Shown here one piece after another: positions 50,952 through 59,902 of a stretch of DNA of 64,000 bases. Under the pieces are notes generated by a model. That model was not told the DNA's origin, made no database searches, and saw only the letters and a list, made by a program, of their open reading frames with translations. Source of the DNA: an uncultured Clostridia bacterium. GTDB lineage: Bacteria; Bacillota; Clostridia; Peptostreptococcales; Anaerovoracaceae. The position numbers and the translations under genes are program-made. The DNA lies in the NCBI GenBank assembly GCA_934255545.1, contig CAKQOE010000004.1, positions 1 to 64,000 on the forward strand, read 5' to 3'. Position 1 is the first letter of the stretch. Each line of letters opens with the position of its first letter.

Positions 50952-51647
50952 ATGGCACAAACTACAGCAGGAAATTCACATCCGGATAAGCAAATGACTG
51001 ATGCAAGGGAAAAGAGAAAAAAGGTAAAATTTAACAAAGATAAAAAATACCGCCGCAGGCGCCAGCTGCTCGTTATCATAGTGCTGATTATCGTTATAGC
51101 GCTCGTGCACGGCATAGGCCAGCGAGTGATCCCTGAGCACCGTGTCTCGCGTCTCGGCGGCCTGGCTGCCCCGTCGTGGGTACAGCAGGAGTTCATAAGA
51201 GAAGACGGGCATTCACGTTCAGGAAAAGAGCTGACAGCGGTAAACGATATAGTCATACACTACGTTGGAAATCCGGGCACAACGGCGCAGGCAAACCGCG
51301 ACTTTTTCGACAGTGATGCCTCAAACGTCAGCTCGCATTACGTAATCGGCCTTGATGGCGAGATCATCCAGTGTCTGCCGCTTGATGAGCGCTCGGCGGC
51401 GAGCAACAACAGAAATCCGGATACTATATCCATAGAAGTCTGCCACCCGGACTCGACCGGAAAATTCAACGACGCTACATACCGGTCGCTCGTAAAGCTG
51501 ACAGCATGGCTGTGCGATGAAGCCGGCCTGAGCAGTGACCACGTCATCCGCCACTATGACGTGACAGGTAAGATCTGCCCGAAATACTTCGTAGATCACG
51601 AGGAAGCGTGGGAGCAGTTCAAGTCTGACGTAGGCGCAGCGATGTAG
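50952..51647 (+). CDS. Membrane-anchored N-acetylmuramoyl-L-alanine amidase (Amidase_2)
   Basis: The 231-residue protein has a basic cytoplasmic start, one membrane helix (LLVIIVLIIVIALVHGI near residue 40) and an Amidase_2/PGRP domain. Zinc ligands appear as His in IVIHYVGN, His in RHYDVTGK and Cys in GKICPKYF. It should cleave the amide bond between muramic acid and L-Ala outside the membrane, in wall turnover or sporulation. AAAGGGG lies before the ATG. Confidence 0.92.
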   Translation: MAQTTAGNSHPDKQMTDAREKRKKVKFNKDKKYRRRRQLLVIIVLIIVIALVHGIGQRVIPEHRVSRLGGLAAPSWVQQEFIREDGHSRSGKELTAVNDIVIHYVGNPGTTAQANRDFFDSDASNVSSHYVIGLDGEIIQCLPLDERSAASNNRNPDTISIEVCHPDSTGKFNDATYRSLVKLTAWLCDEAGLSSDHVIRHYDVTGKICPKYFVDHEEAWEQFKSDVGAAM

Positions 51648-51654
51648 AACAAAA

Positions 51655-51710
51655 AAAAGCTTCTATCACAGACCGGTAGAGTCATATGATAGAAGCTTTT
51701 ATTATTTTTT
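51655..51710. terminator. Bidirectional terminator between amidase and DUF1292 genes
   Basis: AAAAGCTTCTATCA pairs with TGATAGAAGCTTTT, with A-runs before and T-runs after, so it serves both converging genes. Confidence 0.9.
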
Positions 51711-51754
51711 GTTAAATTTTCAAACGATCCTGATCTGTCAGAGGTCGAGTTTGA

Positions 51755-52045
51755 CTAGTCTTCAAGAGACAGCTTTTCAAATTCAGCTGCTACGCGCTCA
51801 AACTCTGCATCGTCTTCGATGTCGATGATCTCAAAGTTTTCTTCGTCATTTTCGTCTTCCTTGTAGCCGTAGATGTAAACGTCATCTGTACCGTCATCAG
51901 GAAGAAGAGCGATGTATTCCTGACCGTCGCAGTCAAATACGCCGAGGATCTCGCACTCGATGTCTTCAGAATCTTCAAACTGCAGAGTGATGAATTCAGC
52001 GTCGTCATCTTCAGGCGCGTTGTTTACGTTCTTGTTGTCTGCCAT
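51755..52045 (-). CDS. DUF1292 protein
   Basis: The 96-residue, strongly acidic protein matches DUF1292, with ITLQFEDSEDIECEILGVF and GQEYIALLPDD. The family is common and conserved in Firmicutes, often near yrrK/yrzB-type genes, with unknown function. Here it is alone. AAGGAG precedes the ATG on the minus strand. Confidence 0.9.
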   Translation of the reverse strand: MADNKNVNNAPEDDDAEFITLQFEDSEDIECEILGVFDCDGQEYIALLPDDGTDDVYIYGYKEDENDEENFEIIDIEDDAEFERVAAEFEKLSLED

Positions 52046-52099
52046 TTTATTTTCTCCTTTTATTCATATCATTTTAATGTATGTCTGATAACAAATTTA

Positions 52100-52314
52100 C
52101 TAACGGCGCGGTGATGATCTGCGCGCCCTCCCGGCGGACGGGCCGCCGCTGTGCCGGCGTGATGGGTCAATTAAGTTATTCGTACAGCGGACTGAAAAAT
52201 ACCGCCGAAGCCGACTTTCCTTATTATATATATTAATACAAGGCGTGGCAACACAAAAAAACGTTTTTGATGTAATTTGCCTGCGGCGCCTGCAGCTGCG
52301 GCCGTCACCGGCCG
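52100..52314. repeat. Palindrome field before the SLH protein gene
   Basis: GGCGCG/CGCGCC (about 52105-52127), CGGCGG-ACGGG-CCGCCG near 52133-52149 and CGGCCG-TCAC-CGGCCG (52299-52314, GTGA loop on minus) lie in the 375-base gap 52046-52420. A frame extending upstream over the last of these is rejected as coding. Confidence 0.6.
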
Positions 52315-52420
52315 GACATCACCTTGTAATATAAACTTATCTTTACCCGCTTACGATACAGCATGTATACTTTATCATATATGGTATATCATCTGTTCAA
52401 AAGGAGATAAGGAGAAAAAG

Positions 52421-54094
52421 ATGAAAAGAAAAGCAATGACAGCGGCACTGACAGCCATGTTACTGGCGGCAATGTCGATCGTACCTTCATTTGCGGCAGA
52501 AACAGCGACACCTGTTGCCGGATCGCAGGACGGCGCAGCCGTAACAACGCCTATAGGCTGGGAAGCGAACGCTATAGACGGCTACGACGAGTCAAAGAAA
52601 GAGCACCATCCTGCATACATCACAGGATACACTGACGGAACGATAAAGCCGTGGAAGAACCTTAAAAGAGCCGAGGCGGTCCAGATGCTGCACAACATAA
52701 ACAGCGCAAATCCTGCGCCGACGGAAAAGTTCTATGAAAGCCCGCAGATAACGCGCGGAGAATTCGCAAAGCTCGTGCTCGCGGCTAAGGACGTAAAGGC
52801 AAAGGAGCTGAGCGACGTGCTAACGGGCTATCCTGACGGAACGCTCAAGCTCGAAAACACTCTTACGCGCTGTGAGGCAGTAACGATGATAAACAGAGCA
52901 TACGGCCGCACGGCGGATAAATTTTCAATAGGGGCAAGCATGAACCTGCGCATAATGCCTGACGTTCCGACGTCTTACTGGGCGTATTACGACCTTATGG
53001 AGGCTATAACAGACCACAACATGTATGACAGAGATACTGATGCGGACGGTAATTCTGAAGAACTCTGGTCAGACTGGAAGCCGGGCAAGGTAGACCTGCC
53101 GCAGGGCTGGAGAAACATAAACGGCAAGCTTTATTATGTAAACGACCAGGGAACATTCTCATACAACACGACAGTGGACGGCATAAAGCTCAATGCAGAG
53201 GGAACGTACACTACGATGAACGGCGAGCTCGACGCTCTGCTCAGAGATGAGATAGTCAAGATAATAAACAATAACATGACGCAGGATCAGAAGCTCCGAG
53301 CTATATACGATTACATGATAAAGAATTACGGCTACCGCGGCGCAGGTACAGTCGAAGCAGGCGCAGTGGGCTGGGAGTCTGAGTTTGCTTTTAACATGCT
53401 CAAGTCCGGAAAGGGAAACTGCTATTCATGGGCAGCTACGTTCGCGTACCTTGCGCGCCAGAGCGGATGGGCCGCAGACGCAGTATCAGGAACTGCTGTA
53501 TCGCCTAAGGGCTCTTCACGCGAGCATGCCTGGGTAGAGATAACTATAGACGGTATACCGTACACGTTCGACCCTGAGATCGAAGGCGTTTACGCGAAGA
53601 CGGTCGGAGAAACTTATGACCTGTTCAAAAAAGCGTATGGTCAGGCTGTCTGGAAGTATAATAAGGTAGAAATAGAAGAACCTGACAACAGTGACGATGT
53701 GAATACACCTGTTGACGCATCGCTTGTAAAGATACTCGATAAGGTCTATGCAGGCATAAATGTCGGATTTGATGTCAGTGACGCTGCAGTGACGAGATCA
53801 AACGAATCATATTATACAGGCGTCACCGGTCTGAAATACAAGGCGGGAGTGGCGCGCGAATCGAATATAAACGCTATCGCGCACTCTACAGTTCTTCTTC
53901 AGATGGAAGACGGCGCTGACATGGACGCGGCGGTAAAAGCCATAAAAGAAAACGTAGACGGCTATAAATGGATCTGCGTAGGCGTATCAGATGAAAATAT
54001 CCTCGTAGACCACGTAGGAAACTACGTACTCTTAACTATGGACGACGATTACGCAAACAGGATAATGGACAACTTCAAAAAGCTGTCGCTGTAG
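52421..54094 (+). CDS. Secreted SLH-domain protein with transglutaminase-like domain
   Basis: The 557-residue protein has a signal peptide (TAMLLAAMSIVPSFAAE), two to three SLH motifs (AYITGYTDGTIKPWKNLKRA, LTGYPDGTLKLENTLTRCEA), one choline-binding-like repeat (GWRNINGKLYYVNDQGTF), a transglutaminase-like core with Cys-His-Asp in GKGNCYSWAATF, SREHAWVEI and TFDPEIEG, and a C-terminal segment that resembles DUF4358. SLH domains anchor to wall polymers. It may act as a wall-bound peptidase or cross-linker. The ATG at 52421 follows AAGGAGA. Confidence 0.85.
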   Translation: MKRKAMTAALTAMLLAAMSIVPSFAAETATPVAGSQDGAAVTTPIGWEANAIDGYDESKKEHHPAYITGYTDGTIKPWKNLKRAEAVQMLHNINSANPAPTEKFYESPQITRGEFAKLVLAAKDVKAKELSDVLTGYPDGTLKLENTLTRCEAVTMINRAYGRTADKFSIGASMNLRIMPDVPTSYWAYYDLMEAITDHNMYDRDTDADGNSEELWSDWKPGKVDLPQGWRNINGKLYYVNDQGTFSYNTTVDGIKLNAEGTYTTMNGELDALLRDEIVKIINNNMTQDQKLRAIYDYMIKNYGYRGAGTVEAGAVGWESEFAFNMLKSGKGNCYSWAATFAYLARQSGWAADAVSGTAVSPKGSSREHAWVEITIDGIPYTFDPEIEGVYAKTVGETYDLFKKAYGQAVWKYNKVEIEEPDNSDDVNTPVDASLVKILDKVYAGINVGFDVSDAAVTRSNESYYTGVTGLKYKAGVARESNINAIAHSTVLLQMEDGADMDAAVKAIKENVDGYKWICVGVSDENILVDHVGNYVLLTMDDDYANRIMDNFKKLSL

Positions 54095-54165
54095 CGCAGA
54101 GTGCATAACATCGGATAATTAATAAAACTTTAAAAAATAGTACTGGAAAACGGGCTGCCGCATGG

Positions 54166-54219
54166 TATACTATACTGTTTAAACACGATAGTAGGACTGT
54201 GACGGCAGTCCTGTTTTTT
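54166..54219 (+). promoter_or_regulatory. Overlapping -10 boxes followed by a terminator before pepD
   Basis: Two overlapping TATACT boxes (54166-54171 and 54171-54176) lack a clear -35. AGGACTG-TGACGG-CAGTCCT (54193-54212) and T6 (to 54219) form an intrinsic terminator only 20 bases before the pepD start. If the -10 boxes are real, the terminator lies inside the leader. Confidence 0.6.
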
Positions 54220-54238
54220 GTAAAATGAGGTCACGGAT

Positions 54239-55792
54239 ATGAAAACAGAAGAGAAAAGGCTTGAAGAAGCAAAAGAAGGCGTGCTTGAATATTTCAGAAA
54301 AATAGCTGCGGTACCGCATGACTCCGGTCATGAGGGCGCGTTGGCGCGCGAGATGCGTGAATGGCTTAAAAATGTAAATGGCGTATCGACGATAGACGAT
54401 GCGGGAAACCTTATATGCGATATCCCCGCGACGCCGGGATGCGAAAACGCGCCGCTGCTCATGCTGCAGGGACACATAGACATGGTGTGCGCGACGCGCG
54501 ATGGCTCAGGCTGGGATCCGCTGCGCGACCATGTAACGCTGCGCATACATCCTGACAGGGAAACAGGACGCACTGTACTGAGTTCCGACGGTAATTCTTC
54601 GCTCGGCGCCGACTGCGGTCTGGGGGATGCCGGAATATTCTGGGCGCTGAGCCGCGCTGCGAAGCGCGGACCGATAAGGGTGCTCATGACTGTACAGGAA
54701 GAAGTCGGACTTGTCGGAGTAAACAGGCTGGATTCATCGGCGTTAGACGATGTAAAACTGCTTATAAACGTAGACGGCTTCGCGGGAGGCATTATCATAG
54801 CAGGCAGCGCCGGCGGAAGACGTGAGGACTACAGCCGCCCTATACACGCCGTAAGAGAAACTGAAGAGGATGCGGCGACGCATAAGAGATGCGTCTTGAA
54901 GCTTTCAGGTTTCAGAGGCGGTCATTCGGGGTATGATATAGACCGAGGACGCGCAAACCCTATACGCCTTATCGGTGTATTGCTCCGCGACCTTGATGAT
55001 AACGGAGCAGATTTTGACATCGCGTCATTCAACGGCGGGCTGAAGCACAACGTCATTCCTTCGTGGTGCGAGGCCGATATCGTAATTGCGGATAAAGACC
55101 TGCCGTTTCTTAAAGAGCGCGCTCAGGCGCTCGTGAGCCTTATAAAAGAAAAATATTCAGTTACAGACAGTGAGGGCGGATTTTCCATGTATATATACGA
55201 GAGAGACGAGGAGGGCGGCAGTCTGCCTGACTTAGTGCTTTCGCGCGGTGACCGCGACGCAGTTATAAAATTCATTACTTCATTACATACAGGCGTTTAC
55301 CGCTATATGAAGGAACTGCCGGATCACGTTGACACATCATGCAACCTCGGAAAGATAATATGCGACGCGTCAGACGCGTCAAGAGGCATGCACGCGCTTT
55401 TATTTGAACGCAGCAGCAGGAAGGAGTGGCATGACGAGCTCCTTAAGCTCCATGCCGAGGCTGCAAAATCAACGGGCTTTAAGCTGTCGGACCTGGAAGA
55501 GTACCTTCCGTGGATATTTGACCACGAAAATCCGCTGATGACAGCAGCAGCGGAGGAATATGAACGCATTACCGGGGAGAAAGCAGAAAAGAGCGCCGTC
55601 CATGTAGGTCTCGAGCCGTCCGTGCTGGGTGCCAAGCATCCGGGCATGGAGATGATAAACATGGGCGCAGACGTAGCCGACCCGCATACGGTACACGAGC
55701 GCGTATATCTCGACTCGGTAGGCCCGTTCGCACTCACGCTCAAAGCACTCATAGAACGCGCAGCTGATGCGGAGATAGACGTGGAAGTATAG
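54239..55792 (+). CDS. pepD: Beta-Ala-His/Xaa-His dipeptidase, PepD type
   Basis: The 517-residue M20-family metallopeptidase has zinc ligands in LMLQGHIDMVC, SSLGADCGLGD and VQEEVGLVG, and the family end AIADPHT-like PHTVHERVYLDS. PepD cleaves dipeptides such as carnosine and Xaa-His. Asn is replaced by Cys in the usual GADNG motif. The ribosome site is weak (GAGG). It would supply amino acids to the cytoplasm. Confidence 0.92.
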   Translation: MKTEEKRLEEAKEGVLEYFRKIAAVPHDSGHEGALAREMREWLKNVNGVSTIDDAGNLICDIPATPGCENAPLLMLQGHIDMVCATRDGSGWDPLRDHVTLRIHPDRETGRTVLSSDGNSSLGADCGLGDAGIFWALSRAAKRGPIRVLMTVQEEVGLVGVNRLDSSALDDVKLLINVDGFAGGIIIAGSAGGRREDYSRPIHAVRETEEDAATHKRCVLKLSGFRGGHSGYDIDRGRANPIRLIGVLLRDLDDNGADFDIASFNGGLKHNVIPSWCEADIVIADKDLPFLKERAQALVSLIKEKYSVTDSEGGFSMYIYERDEEGGSLPDLVLSRGDRDAVIKFITSLHTGVYRYMKELPDHVDTSCNLGKIICDASDASRGMHALLFERSSRKEWHDELLKLHAEAAKSTGFKLSDLEEYLPWIFDHENPLMTAAAEEYERITGEKAEKSAVHVGLEPSVLGAKHPGMEMINMGADVADPHTVHERVYLDSVGPFALTLKALIERAADAEIDVEV

Positions 55793-55804
55793 GGCAGATA
55801 AAAA

Positions 55805-56124
55805 AGTATACTTTATTGTAACTTTTATTATTGTGAAATTGCTGATGCCGGTGGCTGATATACGGATAAGCGGAGCTCGGAGCAGAATGGATATGCTTCC
55901 AGATTATTTTGAAGCAGCCGCAACGTCAAAAATATGTCTGAGCGGAACGCGCGGAAGCGCATAAAATGGTTGAATTTTCACCGAAAATTCATTCCCTGCC
56001 GCGAGTTATTTTTGACAAAAACTGCTTCAAAATGATCTGTTAGAAGCATCCCATTCTGCGACGCGGAGCGTTCCGTATATCAGTCGCCGGCATCGGCGTC
56101 CCCGTATTTACAATAATGTATACT
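55805..56124. mobile_element. MITE-like 320-bp long inverted repeat
   Basis: The ends are AGTATACTTTATTGTAA (55805-55821) and its near-exact reverse complement (56108-56124, one mismatch). Arms of about 130 and 118 bases share blocks such as CTGATATACGGA, GCAGAATGG, ATGCTTC, TTTTGAAGCAG and GTCAAAAATA. The centre holds a 9+3+9 hairpin (55971-55991) within CGCGG/CCGCG. There is no ORF, so it would need transposase in trans. No clear target duplication. Confidence 0.8.
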
Positions 56125-56179
56125 ATTTAATGAAATCAAAGGAAAAGAGAAAATTTTTTAAAAGGAGGAATACAGATAT

Positions 56180-57925
56180 ATGGGTAAGATCTTCAGATAT
56201 CTGGGAGAGCACAAGGGCGCGGTCGCGCTCATAATCCTCTTCCTTGCCGTGCAGGGCGCATGTGAGATAACGCTGCCTCAGTACACGGCGGATATCGTCG
56301 ATATCGGCATCCAGAACAGCGATATGGCTTTTTTGAAGTCAGCAGGATTTAAGATGGCCGGAATATCGGTGATAATGATGATTGCAGCGTGCTGCTCGTC
56401 ATTTGTAGCTTCAAGGACAGGTGCAGCCATAGGGCGCGACCTTAGAAGCAGAGTATTTAAAAAAGTAGTTTCTTTTTCAGGTGCAGAGATAGACAGGTTC
56501 TCTACCGCATCACTCATCACGAGATGCACGAACGACGTCCAGCAGATAACAATGGTCAGCATAATGCTCCTGAGGATGGTGCTTTACGCGCCGATCATCG
56601 GCGCCATAGGCATAGCAAAAGTCATAACGAGCCAGACAGGAATGGCGTGGATCATAGCGCTCGCCGTAGGCGCCATAGTAGCGCTCGTATTTACGCTCAT
56701 GGGACTGGCGCTGCCTAAGTTCAAGATCATGCAGAAGCTCGTAGACAAGCTCAATCTGATCTCGCGAGAGATCCTGACAGGAATATCAGTCATCAGAGCA
56801 TTTAATCGTCAGGAAGAAGAAGAAAAGCGCTTCGAAGCGGCAAACCGCGATCTTATGAGGACGCAGCTCTTCGCAAACAGAGTCATGACATTTATGATGC
56901 CTGCGATGATGATGATAATGAACTGCATATCAGTCCTCGTAGTATGGTCGGGCGCAAAGGGCGTAGACGCCGGAAATATGGAGGTCGGCGACATGATCGC
57001 CTTCATAACGTACGCTATGCTTATAGTAATGGCCTTCATGATGATAACGATGATATCCATAATGCTGCCGAGAGCAGGCGTAGCCGCTGCCCGCATAGAC
57101 GAAGTCCTTAATACAGAAGAATCCATAAAGGACCCTGCGTCACCGCAGCACGATGACGATAAAAAATTCGAGGGCGAGATACGCTTCGAAAACGTTTCAT
57201 TCACTTATCCGGGTGCAGAAGAACCTGTACTGTCAGACATAACATTCACAGCAGAGGCGCATAAAACTACAGCCTTCATAGGAAGCACAGGCTCAGGAAA
57301 ATCAACAGTCGTCAACCTGATACCGCGTTTTTACGACGTTACAGGCGGCCGCATACTCCTTGACGGCATAGATATCCGAGATATCACTCAGAAAAAGCTC
57401 CGCTCAGCCATAGGCTTTGTTCCGCAGAAGGGAATACTCTTCTCCGGTACAATAGAATCCAATTTAAAGTATGCAGATAAAAATATTTCAGATGAAACGA
57501 TGAAGATGGCCGCAAGAACAGCACAGGCAGCAGAATTCATAGAAGCAAAGCCTTACGCATATGAAGCACCTGTAGCCCAGAACGGCTCAAACGTTTCAGG
57601 CGGCCAGCGCCAGCGACTCGCCATAGCGAGAGCCATAGCAAAGCAGCCGCAGATATACCTGTTTGACGACAGCTTTTCAGCGCTCGACTTTAAGACAGAC
57701 GCTGCTCTGCGACGCGCGCTCGCGGAAAACACCGCAAACGCTACAAATATAATAGTAGCGCAGCGCGTCAGCACCATAATGCACGCAGACAGGATAATCG
57801 TCCTTGACGAAGGACGCATAGTCGGCATCGGCACGCACGATGAATTAATGAAGAACTGCAGCGAATACAGAGAGATAGCTGAGTCGCAGCTTTCAAAAGC
57901 TGAGCTTGAAGGAGGTGTCGCATAA
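56180..57925 (+). CDS. Heterodimeric ABC exporter, degenerate-site subunit
   Basis: The 581-residue protein has a six-helix exporter membrane domain (residues 1-310) and an ATPase domain with Walker A GSTGSGKST, signature VSGGQ, but Walker B FDDSFSALD has Asp where the catalytic Glu should be, and the switch His is Gln (IVAQRVSTI). These are the marks of the inactive-site half of heterodimers such as BmrC-BmrD or TM287/288. Substrate unknown. AAGGAGG precedes the ATG. The stop overlaps the next start codon. Confidence 0.93.
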   Translation: MGKIFRYLGEHKGAVALIILFLAVQGACEITLPQYTADIVDIGIQNSDMAFLKSAGFKMAGISVIMMIAACCSSFVASRTGAAIGRDLRSRVFKKVVSFSGAEIDRFSTASLITRCTNDVQQITMVSIMLLRMVLYAPIIGAIGIAKVITSQTGMAWIIALAVGAIVALVFTLMGLALPKFKIMQKLVDKLNLISREILTGISVIRAFNRQEEEEKRFEAANRDLMRTQLFANRVMTFMMPAMMMIMNCISVLVVWSGAKGVDAGNMEVGDMIAFITYAMLIVMAFMMITMISIMLPRAGVAAARIDEVLNTEESIKDPASPQHDDDKKFEGEIRFENVSFTYPGAEEPVLSDITFTAEAHKTTAFIGSTGSGKSTVVNLIPRFYDVTGGRILLDGIDIRDITQKKLRSAIGFVPQKGILFSGTIESNLKYADKNISDETMKMAARTAQAAEFIEAKPYAYEAPVAQNGSNVSGGQRQRLAIARAIAKQPQIYLFDDSFSALDFKTDAALRRALAENTANATNIIVAQRVSTIMHADRIIVLDEGRIVGIGTHDELMKNCSEYREIAESQLSKAELEGGVA

Positions 57926-59760
57926 TGGCAGATACATCCACAAGAAGACCGGCCATGAGAAGAGGCCGGGGCCCTACGTTTGAAAAGCCGAAGGACTTTA
58001 AGGGCACGTTCAAAAAGCTGTTGAAATATCTCATGCAGTTTAAAGCAGCATGTGTCGTAGTAGTGATAGCAGCGCTGTGCAGCACGCTCTTTAACGTAGT
58101 CGGTCCGAAGATACTCGGTATGGCTACAACAGAGCTGTTTGCCGGAGTCCAGCATAAGCTTCAGGGAACGGGCGGCATAGAGTTCGGCATCATAGGAAAG
58201 ATACTTGCCTTTACTCTTGCCATATATCTTGCCAGCTCAGCGTTTTCATTCATACAGGGCTGGCTCATGACGGGCATATCGCAGAAGATCTGCTTCCGCC
58301 TGAGAGCCGACATATCGAAAAAGATAGACCGTATGCCGATGAAATATTTTGAGTCGCATACAGTCGGCGAAGTCCTTTCAAGGATAACGAACGATATAGA
58401 CACACTCGGACAGGGACTGAACCAGAGCATAACTCAGCTCATAACCTCAGTAGTGACAGTCGCAGGCATAATAATAGTAATGCTGACGATAAACCCTCTC
58501 CTGACTGTAATAGCTGTCCTCGTAGTTCCGCTGTCGGCAGCACTCATGCTTGTCGTAATGAAAAAGTCTCAGCCGTATTTTAAGCGCCAGCAGTCTTCGC
58601 TCGGTGAGATAAACGGCCAGATAGAAGAAACATTCAGTGGCCAGAACGTCGTAAAGGCGTTCAACCGCGAGGATGCAGTCATTGCCGAGTTTGAAAAGAC
58701 TAACGGAGAGCTCTATGAGTCAGCGTGGAAATCACAGTTCCTTGCAGGACTTATGCAGCCTGTCATGATATTTGTAGGAAATATCGGTTATGCTGTTGTT
58801 GCCGCGGCCGGCGCGGCGCTCGCCATAAGAGGAACGATTAAGGTCGGAGACATTCAGGCATTCGTGCAGTACGTAAAGAACCTTACTCAGCCTATATCGA
58901 TGCTCGCTCAGGTATCGAACATGCTCCAGTCTATGGCGGCGGCTGCCGAGAGAGTTTTTGAGTTCCTCGACGAGGAAGAGGAAACAGCAGATGTTGCAGA
59001 TCCTGCACCGATAGACGATATAAAGGGCGATGTTGAGTTCAGCCACGTAAGATTCGGCTACAATGAGGACAAGGTAGTAATAAAAGACTTTTCATCAAAA
59101 GTGTCTGCCGGGCAGACAGTAGCGATAGTAGGTCCTACAGGGGCCGGAAAGACTACTATAGTAAAGCTGCTGATGCGTTTCTATGACGTTAACGGCGGAA
59201 GCATAAAGGTGGACGGCACTGATATACGCGATTTCAGGCGCGCAGACCTCAGAAAGCTTTTCGGCATGGTGCTTCAGGATACATGGCTCTTTAAGGGCAC
59301 TATCATGGAAAATATCCGTTACGGAAGACTTGACGCTACTGATGAAGAGGTCATAGCCGCAGCCGAGGCCGCTAACGCGCATCACTTCATAAAGACGCTG
59401 CCGGGCGGATACCGGATGGAGCTTAACGAGGAAGCAAGCAATGTATCACAGGGACAGAAGCAGCTCCTTACGATAGCTCGCGCTATCCTGGCGGACAACA
59501 GGATAATGATACTCGACGAGGCTACAAGCTCAGTAGATACAAGAACAGAAACACGTATCCAGCAGGCTATGAACCGCCTTATGGAGGGCCGTACAAGCTT
59601 CGTTATAGCTCATCGTTTATCAACGATACGTGACGCAGACCTCATCCTCGTAATGCGCGAGGGCGATATAGTCGAGCAGGGCACGCACGATGAGCTGCTT
59701 GCAGCGAACGGCTTCTATGCAGACCTCTACAATTCGCAGTTTGAGGAGGCTGAGGAATAG
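57925..59760 (+). CDS. Heterodimeric ABC exporter, catalytic-site subunit
   Basis: The 611-residue partner has six membrane helices and a full ATPase: Walker A GPTGAGKTT, signature VSQGQ, Walker B IMILDEATSSVD with catalytic Glu, and switch His in VIAHRLSTI. Its start overlaps the previous stop (TAATG), so both are made together. The N-terminal extension is Arg/Pro-rich. Multidrug or lipid/peptide export is typical, and cannot be told apart here. Confidence 0.94.
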   Translation: MADTSTRRPAMRRGRGPTFEKPKDFKGTFKKLLKYLMQFKAACVVVVIAALCSTLFNVVGPKILGMATTELFAGVQHKLQGTGGIEFGIIGKILAFTLAIYLASSAFSFIQGWLMTGISQKICFRLRADISKKIDRMPMKYFESHTVGEVLSRITNDIDTLGQGLNQSITQLITSVVTVAGIIIVMLTINPLLTVIAVLVVPLSAALMLVVMKKSQPYFKRQQSSLGEINGQIEETFSGQNVVKAFNREDAVIAEFEKTNGELYESAWKSQFLAGLMQPVMIFVGNIGYAVVAAAGAALAIRGTIKVGDIQAFVQYVKNLTQPISMLAQVSNMLQSMAAAAERVFEFLDEEEETADVADPAPIDDIKGDVEFSHVRFGYNEDKVVIKDFSSKVSAGQTVAIVGPTGAGKTTIVKLLMRFYDVNGGSIKVDGTDIRDFRRADLRKLFGMVLQDTWLFKGTIMENIRYGRLDATDEEVIAAAEAANAHHFIKTLPGGYRMELNEEASNVSQGQKQLLTIARAILADNRIMILDEATSSVDTRTETRIQQAMNRLMEGRTSFVIAHRLSTIRDADLILVMREGDIVEQGTHDELLAANGFYADLYNSQFEEAEE

Positions 59761-59902
59761 CATGGATCGGGATATACTGCATGCGTATAAATAAAAAATA
59801 TCATTGCAGATCGAAATATACTGCAATATACTGTGTAATTGATCGTTTGTTAATTAAAAAGTGCTGATAAAAAATCGGATCGGAAGAAGGTAATTTATCT
59901 AT

